Position numbers and translations under genes: made by a program. Positions 37,560 through 45,544 of a stretch of DNA of 48,693 bases are shown piece by piece (the stretch's first letter is position 1; the number at the start of each line of letters is the position of its first letter). Source of the stretch: Planctomycetaceae bacterium (GTDB taxonomy: Bacteria; Planctomycetota; Planctomycetia; Pirellulales; Pirellulaceae); contig JAAYDI010000010.1 of the NCBI GenBank assembly GCA_012729315.1, positions 1 through 48,693 of the forward strand, in the 5' to 3' direction. The notes beneath the pieces are model-generated. The model saw nothing but the letters and a program-made list of their open reading frames with translations. It had not been told where the DNA came from and made no database searches.

Positions 37560-37603
37560 GTCCAAAACGAACCTTTCATTTATGACATCGAGGGGTGGCC
37601 TGT

Positions 37604-38125
37604 ATGAACAAAACGATTGAATCAGCTTTCAACGAACACCTGAACGCCGAGCTCTTCTCGGCCTATCTGTATCTCTCCATGGCAAACTACTTCGCAGCCG
37701 AGAACTTGGAAGGCATGGCGACATGGATGCGGATCCAGTTCGATGAGGAACGCATGCACGCCGATAAGTTCATCGACTTCATTAACGACCGCGACGGACG
37801 GGTGATCCTGGAGCAGATTGACAAGCCGAAGTCCGACTGGTCCAGTCCCCTGGAGGCGTTCCAGGACGCTCTGGATCACGAGCGGCTGATCAGCCAGAAG
37901 ATCAACGCGCTGGTCGACCTGGCGGTGAAAGAAAGCGACCACGCGGCCAACACGTTCCTGCAGTGGTTTGTCACGGAGCAGGTGGAAGAGGAGGCCAACG
38001 TCCAGCCGATCGTCGGCAAGCTCAAGATGATCAAGGACAACTCCATGGGCCTGCTGATGCTGGACGAGCAGTTGGGGCAGCGGTCACCGAATGATACTGC
38101 GAATGGCGCTGACCCGGCTGCCTGA
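37604..38125 (+). CDS. ftnA: Bacterial non-haem ferritin
   Basis: Iron-storage ferritin of 173 residues forming a 24-mer cage. Ferroxidase ligands correspond to Glu16, Glu49 and His52 (DEERMHADKF), with the Glu of DALDHERL and the Gln/Glu of FVTEQVEEE completing the centre. Length and the N-terminal start NKTIESAFNEHLNAELFSAYLYL are typical of FtnA. The ATG at 37604 has GAGGGG nine bases upstream. It is monocistronic and ends in a strong GC hairpin before a convergent gene. Confidence 0.95.
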   Translation: MNKTIESAFNEHLNAELFSAYLYLSMANYFAAENLEGMATWMRIQFDEERMHADKFIDFINDRDGRVILEQIDKPKSDWSSPLEAFQDALDHERLISQKINALVDLAVKESDHAANTFLQWFVTEQVEEEANVQPIVGKLKMIKDNSMGLLMLDEQLGQRSPNDTANGADPAA

Positions 38126-38152
38126 GCGGATTGGACGCCGCCAGAGCGCTTC

Positions 38153-38197
38153 GCGCGCCGGGCACGGGTGGGTTTGGGTCACCCGTGCCCGGCGCGC
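38153..38197. terminator. Perfect 18-bp GC hairpin between convergent genes
   Basis: Arms 38153-38170 and 38180-38197 are exact reverse complements with a 9-base loop GGTTTGGGT. It lies 28 bases after the ferritin stop and 52 bases from the end of the convergent TIM-barrel gene. No T-tract follows in either direction. Confidence 0.65.
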
Positions 38198-38248
38198 CGG
38201 TGACTTCACGTGTTAGGGGGCAGGCGTTCTGGGGTTGCGGGTTTGCGC

Positions 38249-39157
38249 TCATTCCAACTCCGCGCGCAGTTCGTGCCAGTGCGCGATCGAACGCGCCAGG
38301 TGGTCTGTGGCGTCACCCGTGATGCCGTAACACATCAGTCCGATCGGGCCGCGGTAGTTGATCTGTTTGAGCTCGCGGAGCAGTCCCCGCATATCGAACG
38401 AGCCGCGATCCAGCGGCTGGATCAGACGCCCCCAGTCGGCGTCGTTCTTTCCGGCTAGATCGGCCCCGTTGAGAGTCACGCCGACCAGTCGCGGTTGGGC
38501 TGCGCGCAGTACTGCCGGCAGCGTGTCCGCCTCCTCGTTGCGCAGAAAATGACACAGGTTGAAAATGACTCCGCAGTTGGGCCGGTCCACCTGATTGGCG
38601 ACGCTCACCGCATGCGCGAACTGAGCGACCCAGTCGGAGGTGTGCGGATAGAGACCCAGCCGTACATCTGCCTGGGCGGCCAGGTCGGCCATGGTGCGCA
38701 AGGTCGTGACGGCCGGTTCCTCACCGCGGGCGTCCCCGGGGGGATAGCCGGTCAGCACTACGTACAGAACCGCCTGGCGGTTCCTGAGCAGCGGCAGGGC
38801 ATGCTTGAGTTGTGCGAGCGGTTCGTTCGGCGGTTGGGTGAGATTAACGGTGATGCCGGCCACGAACAGCCGCAAGTCGGCCCGGTCCAGGCTCTCCAGA
38901 CGCTCGGTCAACGCCTCCAATCCCACGTGCCCGGCGCCGTCGTAGCCAAGCTGTTTGAGCATGGCTGCCTGCTGCTCCAGGTCGCGTTGCTGCGCGTCGT
39001 GGATATCGAAACAGAAGGCGTAGAACGGATGCCGGGCCTGCGCCGCCGTCGATGCCGGGCCGGCCGCCACCTGGCCGGAGCAGGCACCGCTGCCGGCGAA
39101 CAGTCCAACGTGCACGCACACCATTGTCACCCACAGCGTTCGTGATCGGTTCATCAT
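38249..39157 (-). CDS. Exported sugar isomerase/epimerase-like TIM-barrel protein
   Basis: Last gene of the five-gene minus-strand operon; 302 residues. A signal peptide (about 6-28) precedes a xylose-isomerase-like TIM barrel: FYAFCFDIHDA, LGYDGAGHVGLEAL, GLYPHTSDW, GVIFNLCHFLRNE and GPIGLMCYGI mark successive strands, with His and Asn/Cys residues at strand ends where metal ligands usually sit. The classic Glu of the first metal site is not obvious. The ATG at 39157 has GGAGA six bases upstream; 38 bases separate it from apbE. Substrate unknown. Confidence 0.8.
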   Translation of the reverse strand: MMNRSRTLWVTMVCVHVGLFAGSGACSGQVAAGPASTAAQARHPFYAFCFDIHDAQQRDLEQQAAMLKQLGYDGAGHVGLEALTERLESLDRADLRLFVAGITVNLTQPPNEPLAQLKHALPLLRNRQAVLYVVLTGYPPGDARGEEPAVTTLRTMADLAAQADVRLGLYPHTSDWVAQFAHAVSVANQVDRPNCGVIFNLCHFLRNEEADTLPAVLRAAQPRLVGVTLNGADLAGKNDADWGRLIQPLDRGSFDMRGLLRELKQINYRGPIGLMCYGITGDATDHLARSIAHWHELRAELE

Positions 39158-39195
39158 GACAGGTCTCCACAAATGGCTGAGTCTTCGGGTCTTCC

Positions 39196-40077
39196 TCACG
39201 GGGATAGGGCCACGGCCTCCATTGTTGGCGGTTCGTGCAGGACCCGCAGCAGTCCGCTGCCAGCCGGAACGACGTATGCCGCGCTGTCGGGGTAGCGCTG
39301 ACAGTACTGCCGAATCGCGTCGTCTGGCATGACGACGAACGCAGTGGACAACGCATCGGCCGCCGCCGCCGAGGCGGCGGTGGCATACGCCAGGCGGTGT
39401 GCGCGCGCCGGCCGGCCGCGGTGCGGGTCAATAATGTGGGGGCCTTGCCGGTCGCTGCCTGAGCCACTGATGGCCATCTCGCGCAGCGAGAGGGTCCAGA
39501 CGTCGGTGGCGGTGCCGAACCGGACCTCCCACCCCGCGCGCTCGGGCGGCGCATGGCGCGCCAGAACCGTGCTCTTGCTGGCCCGCAGCAGGACACAGTG
39601 CAGGTCCCAGTCGGCCAGGATGGAGGCCAGATGATCCAGGGCGTAGCCCTTGCCGATCCCCCCGAGATCGAGGTCGGTGTCCCCCACGAGCACCGTCACC
39701 TGCGGCTGACGAGCGGCCAGTCGGATCCGTTTTGATGCGGCCCGATGTGGCTGGGACCGATATGCGATATCAAACGCGCCTCCTGTGGCCGCTTCCACGT
39801 CCAGCGCGACCTGCAGGCAGGCATGCGTGGCGGGATCGACCACACATGTCTGACCACTCTGCAAGCGCGCGATCCGCGCCAGATCGCTGTCCTCCCGAAA
39901 CGCACTCAGGCGGCCTTCCAGCCGCTCTAGTTCGCGGAACGCTTCCGCTGCCGCCTGGCGCGCATACTGGTGATCGGGATAGGCGATGGTAATCGAAAAG
40001 TCCGTGGCCATGGCCTGCCGGTACAGGGTAACGTGACCGGGCTCTGTGCGCATCACCAATGCTCCCGGAAAGGTCAC
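39196..40077 (-). CDS. apbE: Divergent ApbE-like FAD:protein FMN transferase
   Basis: Protein of 293 residues with the ApbE framework: MATDFSI (23-29), DLGGIGKGYALD (137-148), HIIDP (214-218) and DALSTA (241-246, the metal-binding Thr region). ApbE attaches FMN to a Thr of target proteins and normally acts outside the cytoplasm. Here no signal peptide is seen, and the conserved Gly-Gly loop that binds FAD is replaced by LLRASKSTVLA (163-173). It starts with GTG overlapping the upstream stop (GTGA), so it is coupled to the Gfo/Idh gene. No obvious flavinylation target is encoded nearby. It may be a moonlighting or altered member. Confidence 0.8.
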   Translation of the reverse strand: MTFPGALVMRTEPGHVTLYRQAMATDFSITIAYPDHQYARQAAAEAFRELERLEGRLSAFREDSDLARIARLQSGQTCVVDPATHACLQVALDVEAATGGAFDIAYRSQPHRAASKRIRLAARQPQVTVLVGDTDLDLGGIGKGYALDHLASILADWDLHCVLLRASKSTVLARHAPPERAGWEVRFGTATDVWTLSLREMAISGSGSDRQGPHIIDPHRGRPARAHRLAYATAASAAAADALSTAFVVMPDDAIRQYCQRYPDSAAYVVPAGSGLLRVLHEPPTMEAVALSP

Positions 40078-41396
40078 GTCGTGAAGTCGCTGGGGGCGAA
40101 CGTTACCGTCGCGCCGGCCTGCACCGCCTCGATCGCCTTGAACGCCGCGACCTGGCTGGGGAAGGCCGCATCGGCCGGGCAGCGCAGCGGTTCTCGCCCG
40201 CGCACGGCCTGGAAGAAATTCTCCAGGTGCGCCTGGCAGCCGGACGCCTGCGTCATTACGGGGAACTGGTACTGTTCCACCTCGCCACTGACGTGCACGT
40301 CCAGTTCATCCTCTTTGGCAGCATGGGCGGCCACTCGTTCCTGTTTGACTACGTAGTTCTGCTTGATCCATTCGTCCCAGTCGGGTGCATTCGGTTCCCG
40401 TCCGATCCGCGCCCAGCGCGGATTGTCCGACATCTGCAGGTATCCCTGGGTGCCGAGGAATCGTTCGAACTGCCGCGTCCCGTCACCGCTGGTCGTGGTC
40501 AGCATAGCGCACGACACCCGCACGGGACCGAGTGAGTGCGGATATTCGTAGACGCTCAGCACGGTGTCCAGGCCGGGGCGGTCGGTGAAGAAGTCGCGCC
40601 CGCCGCTGGCCATTACCGTGCGGGGCGCCACGTCCAGGAACCACTGGCAGACGTCGAGTTGCTGGGACACGAAGGCGCCGTACGGTCCGCTGCTGTACTG
40701 CGGGTACCAGATCCAGTTGCGGAACTGGTGCATGTCCTCGTAGCCGTAGCGGTGCAGCACTTCGTCGGGGATCAGGTAGCGTTTGGGCCAGCCGCGCAGG
40801 TCGGCTGCCTCCTGGGCCCACTGCGTCTGGACCACCGTCACGCGTCCGAGCAACTGGGCCTCGGCGATCAGTTTTTCTTGGGCGTGCCGATAGCGCGGAT
40901 CGCTGCGGCGCTGGTAGCCGATCTGCAGCAGTTTGCCGGAGCGTCGCATCGAGTCGATCATGGAGCGGGCGGCGTCGAGGGTGTGGGCGAGCATCGGTTC
41001 GCAGTAGACGTGCAGCCCCGCCTCCAGACAGGCGCTGACCTGGGGCTCGTGTACGAAGTCGGGAGTTGCCACGAGTACGGCGTCCAGCTCCCGCTCCTTG
41101 TCGAGCATCTCCCGGAAGTCTTCGTAGAGCTGGACCTCCTGGTCATACCGCTGGAGAAAACTCCGACAGTACCTGCGGGAGTATTCCCAGATGTCGCACA
41201 CGGCCTGCACGCGCACGCCGCCCACGGCCATCGCGGCGCTGAGCAGATTGCGTCCTTGATAACCGCCGCCAATCAGCGCCAGCCGCAGCTCCGGGCCGCC
41301 GTCAGTCTGGGCGGCGGCCGGCTGGGACGATACGACCAGCAGGTGGGAGGCCGCTGCGGCACCCGCCTGCAGAAACGTACGACGTTGCATAGTCAT
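40074..41396 (-). CDS. Tat-exported Gfo/Idh/MocA oxidoreductase lacking the EKP lysine
   Basis: Protein of 440 residues with twin-arginine signal QRRTFLQ (4-10), a Rossmann site GGGYQG (43-48) and VATPDFVHEP (109-118). Where the family has CEKP, this one reads CEPM (132-135), so the usual catalytic Lys is missing. The C-terminal domain is full length. Either another residue does proton transfer, or the protein is a non-catalytic partner. ATG 41396 or 41390 could start it; both keep the Tat motif. It is followed in a 4-base overlap by apbE. Confidence 0.87.
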   Translation of the reverse strand: MTMQRRTFLQAGAAAASHLLVVSSQPAAAQTDGGPELRLALIGGGYQGRNLLSAAMAVGGVRVQAVCDIWEYSRRYCRSFLQRYDQEVQLYEDFREMLDKERELDAVLVATPDFVHEPQVSACLEAGLHVYCEPMLAHTLDAARSMIDSMRRSGKLLQIGYQRRSDPRYRHAQEKLIAEAQLLGRVTVVQTQWAQEAADLRGWPKRYLIPDEVLHRYGYEDMHQFRNWIWYPQYSSGPYGAFVSQQLDVCQWFLDVAPRTVMASGGRDFFTDRPGLDTVLSVYEYPHSLGPVRVSCAMLTTTSGDGTRQFERFLGTQGYLQMSDNPRWARIGREPNAPDWDEWIKQNYVVKQERVAAHAAKEDELDVHVSGEVEQYQFPVMTQASGCQAHLENFFQAVRGREPLRCPADAAFPSQVAAFKAIEAVQAGATVTFAPSDFTT

Positions 41397-41459
41397 CTCG
41401 CTTCAGCTTCTCGTCGGGACATGATCGGGCAGGACACCGCGCACCGGGCGGGCCCGCGC

Positions 41460-42464
41460 TCAGGCCTGCAGCGGACGCGGGCGCTCGACATTCGCATACA
41501 GTTCGCGGACCAGCCGGGCATCCTCTGCGATCTCGAAGTCGAACATGCCAGCCAGAATGAAGTCCGCTCCGTTGGTCACGGCGAACTCGAACGCGTCCTT
41601 GGGCGGGATGGCCCCGGCCGCCATGACCTTGTAGGCGATGAACGGTTTCTTGACCGTCTGCATGAACTGGGTGACCCCCTCCGGATCCGGACAGAAGTTG
41701 GAGTCGTAATGGAGGTTGGCGGTCGGATAGTTGTGGTGGTGGAACGTCTTGAGATAGAAGTCGATGTCCAGTCCGGCCTTCTCGCACTCCTGGATGGCGC
41801 CCAGCCGGTGTGCTCCCAGCCCGGTGGGCAGGCCGTGCGCCTTGGCCAGGTCGAGGGCCTGGGCCAGCACGTCCATCTTCGGTTCGGTAGCCCGCTCGGC
41901 CGAATTGGTCGCCGAAATGTCGTTGGTGTATCCGCACATGAAGTCCGCTTCCACACCCGAGATATAGAGGGCGTCCGTACCGGCGTCGACCAGCTGCTCG
42001 ACCTCCGTGGCGAACTTCCGCAGATCGCCACCGGCCAGGGCGTGGAAGGTGCACGTGATCCACTGCATCTTGCCCCCCCGCTGCCGATGCTGCTTGAGCA
42101 CCGCGAGGGTGGCCGGCACGTTGTGCACCACCAGCGTATTGATGCCGTGATCCTCGGCGATGGCCAGCGTCTCGAGGATCTTCTCGTCGGTGTTGTAGGC
42201 CTTGGCCAGCGTGTACACGTAGCGCAGATCGCGGCTGTGCGTGTAGTGCGTCAGCAGGTTGCCGCCGAGCAGCAGGCGGCTGATCTCCAGATCACCGATC
42301 TTCCCCCGTGGCATCTCCTGGGCCACAGACGGCGTGGCGGGAGCTGACGCGCCGTCCGCGCCCGCGGCGCCCGGCTGGGCCAGGCTGCCGGCGGCCAGCG
42401 CCGCACCTGCGGAGGCCAGGACGGAATGCTGGACAAACGTACGTCGATTCATGGCGGATTTCAT
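41460..42464 (-). CDS. Tat-exported TIM-barrel protein with AKR-like start
   Basis: Protein of 334 residues. Twin-arginine signal NRRTFVQ (6-12) with hydrophobic stretch, then KIGDLEISRLLLGGN, which resembles the first strand of aldo/keto reductases, and further barrel strands (INTLVVHN, GTDALYISGVEAD, PFIAYKVMAAGAI, ADFILAGMFDFEI). The AKR Asp-Tyr-Lys-His tetrad is not evident, so I do not assign reductase activity. ATG 42464 has AAGGA eight bases upstream; ATG 42452 would still keep the Tat motif. It starts 25 bases after the upstream TIM-barrel gene. Confidence 0.78.
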   Translation of the reverse strand: MKSAMNRRTFVQHSVLASAGAALAAGSLAQPGAAGADGASAPATPSVAQEMPRGKIGDLEISRLLLGGNLLTHYTHSRDLRYVYTLAKAYNTDEKILETLAIAEDHGINTLVVHNVPATLAVLKQHRQRGGKMQWITCTFHALAGGDLRKFATEVEQLVDAGTDALYISGVEADFMCGYTNDISATNSAERATEPKMDVLAQALDLAKAHGLPTGLGAHRLGAIQECEKAGLDIDFYLKTFHHHNYPTANLHYDSNFCPDPEGVTQFMQTVKKPFIAYKVMAAGAIPPKDAFEFAVTNGADFILAGMFDFEIAEDARLVRELYANVERPRPLQA

Positions 42465-42489
42465 GGTCTGTTTCCTTGTCCGAAAAAGG

Positions 42490-43347
42490 TCATTGGCCAA
42501 TCTCGCTCAGCACGCCGCGGAGGAACTCCACGCTGGCTTTCATGTTCTCGTCAGATCCATGACATTCGATCGACACCACACCGTCCCAATTAGTCTCGGC
42601 CAGGTACTTCAGCACCTTGCGGATGTTGTCCGCATTGACCCCACCACCGATCGGCACCTGCGAACTGCCGATGCCCGTTTCCTCTCCTCGCAGCGCGGCT
42701 GCCAGTGACTCGCTGACATCCTTGATGTGGGCGTGAACCAGGTACTTGCGGAATCGCTGGCAATACGCCAGCGGATCGCCGCCGGCGATGAAATTGTTGC
42801 CCGTGTCCATGTTGAACCGCAGGTACTCCGAATCGAAATACTCGAACAACCGCTGCAGGAAGTCGCCGTCGTTCGTATAGGGACCGTGCGGCTCGATGGC
42901 CAGCATCACGCCGTAGTCCTCGGCCCACGACAGACACTGGCGATAGTTGTCGCAGGTGATCCGGAATACCTCCTCGCGAGACAGGCCTTCGATTTCGAAC
43001 GCCCCGTCTACCGTATCCACAATCGGGCAATCCAGTTCCGCGGCAAACCGGATCGTTTGCTGGACGTACTGCACGCCGAACGTGGACCCGTTGGGGCCCA
43101 TCAACGGATAGGAACCATCGATCTGGGACACGCTGAGCCCCTTGCTGTCGAGGTATTTCCGGAGCGCACGTGCGTTGGACTGGAGCGAAATGCCCGGATC
43201 GTATCCCATGGCCTGGATAAAATTCTGGCCGTGAATGACGGCAAACTCCACGTGTCGCAGACCGAGCGCCAACCCCTTTTCTACAGAAGCCTCAAAGCTC
43301 ATGCTCAGCGGACGGTAGTTATCCGTGTGAAACCCCAACTCGATCAT
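42490..43347 (-). CDS. Cytosolic sugar phosphate isomerase/epimerase-type TIM-barrel protein
   Basis: First gene of the operon; 285 residues without a signal peptide. It has the xylose-isomerase-like/AP-endonuclease-2 fold with plausible metal ligands: the Glu in MLAIEPHG, the Asp in RFNMDTGNN, the His in VHAHIKD and the Glu in VVSIECHG, in the usual order. This set supports a working metal-dependent isomerase or epimerase. ATG 43347 was preferred over GTG 43353 because AAGGTGA lies at good spacing. A TTTACA-18-TATACT promoter is visible about 150 bases upstream. Confidence 0.85.
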   Translation of the reverse strand: MIELGFHTDNYRPLSMSFEASVEKGLALGLRHVEFAVIHGQNFIQAMGYDPGISLQSNARALRKYLDSKGLSVSQIDGSYPLMGPNGSTFGVQYVQQTIRFAAELDCPIVDTVDGAFEIEGLSREEVFRITCDNYRQCLSWAEDYGVMLAIEPHGPYTNDGDFLQRLFEYFDSEYLRFNMDTGNNFIAGGDPLAYCQRFRKYLVHAHIKDVSESLAAALRGEETGIGSSQVPIGGGVNADNIRKVLKYLAETNWDGVVSIECHGSDENMKASVEFLRGVLSEIGQ

Positions 43348-43726
43348 GATCACTCACCTTTCCAATGGGAAGCCTGGAGATCCGCGCGGCGGCCGGTGCG
43401 GCCAGCGCGCGATACCCGCATCGATCGATCGCGTGTCTGCCGGGAACTCCGCTGCGCCGTAGCCACACCCGGTCTAACGCAGCTCCAGCGACGAGTATAA
43501 CGCCGCTCGCAATGCGGTGTAAACCCAGTAAAGTGAACGAGTTGAGAGAGATGTCCGGGTCCGGAGACCGGGCTGGCGCGGCGCCCTTTCGAGACGGCCC
43601 GCTCATGCGGTATCTTGGAGGTCGCGTGGCGGCCAGCAGACGGTGCCGGTGCGCGGCGGACCCGCCGTCCGCCCGCCGGGAAAAGCTGGCGCCGGGTTTC
43701 GAACGGTACGCAGAAAGGAGAACTCC
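43348..43726. other. Divergent intergenic region of the sugar-oxidation cluster
   Basis: About 379 bases between two divergent genes of related families. The minus strand has a TTTACA-18-TATACT promoter (43494-43523). I see no coding sequence, long repeat or clear palindromic operator. The plus-strand gene's own promoter is not recognisable. Confidence 0.5.
43494..43523 (-). promoter_or_regulatory. Promoter of the five-gene operon (TTTACA-18-TATACT)
   Basis: On the minus strand TTTACA (43523-43518) and TATACT (43499-43494) are separated by 18 bases: five of six matches at both hexamers. The leader before the first gene would be about 140 bases. Confidence 0.6.
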
Positions 43727-44905
43727 ATGTCCCAACGACCCCTGAACGTGGCATTGATCGGCGGCGGTGGCGGTGCGTTCATCGTGCAGCCTCATCAACG
43801 CGCTATCTTCTTCGACGGCACGCGGCGCGTCACCTGCGCTGCGCTCCACCCCGATCCGGAAGTGGCCCTGCGGGAAGCGGAAGCCTGGCCCTATCCTATC
43901 CAGGGCTACCGCAGCTACGACGAACTGATCGAGAAGGAATCCCAGAAGCCGCTCGGCGAACGGATCGACTACGCTCTGATCGTGACGCCCAACCACGTGC
44001 ACTTCGATCCCGCGATGAAGTGTATCCGGGCGGGGATTCCCGTGTTCTGCGAGAAGCCGCTGACCGTCACGCTCGAAGAGGCCGACCAGTTGGCGGCGGC
44101 CGTCAAAGAGGCCAAGATCCCCTTCGGCGTCGCCCACACCTACCTGGGACACTGGACCACACGCTTCGCACGGTTCGTCGTCACCAGCGGGCTGATCGGC
44201 GAAGTGCGCTGGGTCGATGCCTACTACATCCAGGGGTGGCTCGCCGGCCGCGCCGAGGACCAGGGCTCGATACAGGCCGAGTGGCGCGTGGATCCGGCCA
44301 AGGCCGGCGCCAGCTGCTGTGGCGGCGACATCGGTACGCATGCCCTGATGCAACTGCGATATATCACCGGGCTGAATGTCACCAAACTCCAGGCGCATCT
44401 CGAAACCTTCGTGGAACGCCGCAAGCTGGATGACCATTTCACCACGTACTGCGAGCTCAATAACGGGGCCCGAGCCCTCGTGCGCGCTACCCAGATCGCC
44501 ATCGGACATAAGAACAACCTGGGAATCGAGGTCAATGGCAGCAAGGGAACGTTGCTGTGGCGGCAAGAATTCCCCGAGGAAGTGCGGATCCTGCTCCCCG
44601 ACCAGCCGGACCGGGTCTACTTCCGCGCCGCCGTGGCCGCCAACGACGGCTTCCTCGGTGACCTGCCCGCCGAACTGATGGCAGAACCGACCATTCCCTC
44701 CGGACACCCCGAAGCGTTCCACGACGCGTTCGCGCGGCTGCACCGCTGCTTCGAACAGGACGTGCGCGCATACGAAGACGGCAAGCGGTTCCACTCCGAC
44801 GGAACCAAGTATGCCAACGTCGACGATGGCCGCACCGGGATCGCATTCGTCACTGCGGCAGTCAAGAGTTCGCAGGCCGGCGGCACCTGGGTCGACATGC
44901 CGTAA
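43727..44905 (+). CDS. Cytosolic Gfo/Idh/MocA oxidoreductase
   Basis: NAD(P)-dependent dehydrogenase of 392 residues without a signal peptide. Rossmann start NVALIGGGGGAF (7-18); the catalytic motif CEKP (108-111) is intact, with GDIGTHALMQL in the family's C-terminal substrate region (GD-GTH, supplying the conserved Asp and His). The ATG at 43727 is fixed by AAAGGAG six bases upstream. It diverges from the five-gene operon whose first product is also cytosolic, so the pair may handle an intermediate brought in after exported steps. It ends in a structured intergenic element. Confidence 0.92.
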   Translation: MSQRPLNVALIGGGGGAFIVQPHQRAIFFDGTRRVTCAALHPDPEVALREAEAWPYPIQGYRSYDELIEKESQKPLGERIDYALIVTPNHVHFDPAMKCIRAGIPVFCEKPLTVTLEEADQLAAAVKEAKIPFGVAHTYLGHWTTRFARFVVTSGLIGEVRWVDAYYIQGWLAGRAEDQGSIQAEWRVDPAKAGASCCGGDIGTHALMQLRYITGLNVTKLQAHLETFVERRKLDDHFTTYCELNNGARALVRATQIAIGHKNNLGIEVNGSKGTLLWRQEFPEEVRILLPDQPDRVYFRAAVAANDGFLGDLPAELMAEPTIPSGHPEAFHDAFARLHRCFEQDVRAYEDGKRFHSDGTKYANVDDGRTGIAFVTAAVKSSQAGGTWVDMP

Positions 44906-44919
44906 TCGGCCGATAAGCA

Positions 44920-45000
44920 GAGGCGGCAGGCGCCGAGCGCTAAGAAAATGCTCGGAACGGCGGACCACCCCCCGAAAGGTGCCCGGACGCCTGCCGCCTC
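44920..45000. other. Multi-branched structured element, possible RNA or terminator
   Basis: A perfect 13-bp outer stem (44920-44932 with 44988-45000) encloses two internal hairpins: CCGAGC/GCTCGG (44933-44938 with 44950-44955) and CACC/GGTG (near 44967-44981), giving a three-way-junction fold of 81 bases. It begins 14 bases after the Gfo/Idh stop and lies 158 bases before a small membrane-protein gene. No T-tract follows. It could be a complex terminator, a leader structure or a small RNA; sequence alone does not decide. Confidence 0.55.
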
Positions 45001-45158
45001 CTGCCGGACACCGTCCTGGCCCCCCCGTCAGTCGGTTCATGCCCCCCTTTTCGATCTTGTCTCACTGTATCCAGCGGCGTAGAGTTTTGCCTACGGCGGC
45101 GTTCACCCCGATCGGTTCCGGCAGTGGCGCCGCGGCGAGTACGTGAGGGTGGAATCTG

Positions 45159-45395
45159 ATGCGCAAGCTTCTCGGCACGATCACGTTGTTCATGATCGTT
45201 ATTGCTATGGTAGGTAGTGCCCGGAAATGGTTCACCATGGAGAGGACCAGCCAGGGTGACAGCACTGAAGTGCATCTGCACATCCATCACGAGCGAATTC
45301 GCAGCGATACCGAGAACGCGCGCGAAGTGGCCCGGGAATTGCGCGAGAACCTGGGCGGAAAACTGGACGACCGGTTCAACGCACCGCCGCAATAG
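45159..45395 (+). CDS. Small membrane-anchored protein, unknown
   Basis: A 78-residue protein: an N-terminal hydrophobic segment (about 4-20, LLGTITLFMIVIAMVG), a short beta-like stretch STEVHLHIHHERI (35-47), then a charged amphipathic helix (RSDTENAREVARELREN). This layout, short anchor plus VxLxIxxxxI strand plus Lys/Arg/Glu helix, resembles small uncharacterised planctomycete proteins I have seen described only as hypothetical. ATG 45159 has a GGTGGA patch a few bases upstream. Convergent with the reductase gene. No function can be assigned. Confidence 0.6.
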   Translation: MRKLLGTITLFMIVIAMVGSARKWFTMERTSQGDSTEVHLHIHHERIRSDTENAREVARELRENLGGKLDDRFNAPPQ

Positions 45396-45403
45396 CCAAA
45401 TGG

Positions 45404-45427
45404 CTACATAGCTAACTACATAGCTAA
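45404..45427. repeat. 12-bp tandem repeat CTACATAGCTAA x2
   Basis: Two perfect copies (45404-45415 and 45416-45427), preceded by a small hairpin TAGCC-AAAT-GGCTA (45393-45406). It starts right after the stop of the small membrane protein and is AT-rich against GC-rich flanks. Confidence 0.85.
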
Positions 45428-45544
45428 ATGGTCAAACAGGTCGCCCGGCAAGCATGCCCCGCAAGTGCATCCGCCTGTGCGTTTGTGTCACGACATGTCA
45501 TCCCGCCCAACACCCCTGACGCGCCTCAGAGACGCTCCGGTACG

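Larger units (their letters stand above)
37259..37603. other. Divergent intergenic region, glgP / ferritin
   Basis: About 345 bases without a credible gene. The left part carries a minus-strand TACACT (37329-37334) for glgP and the right part a plus-strand TACAAT (37554-37559) for ferritin. Between them I see no repeat or recognisable operator. Confidence 0.5.
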
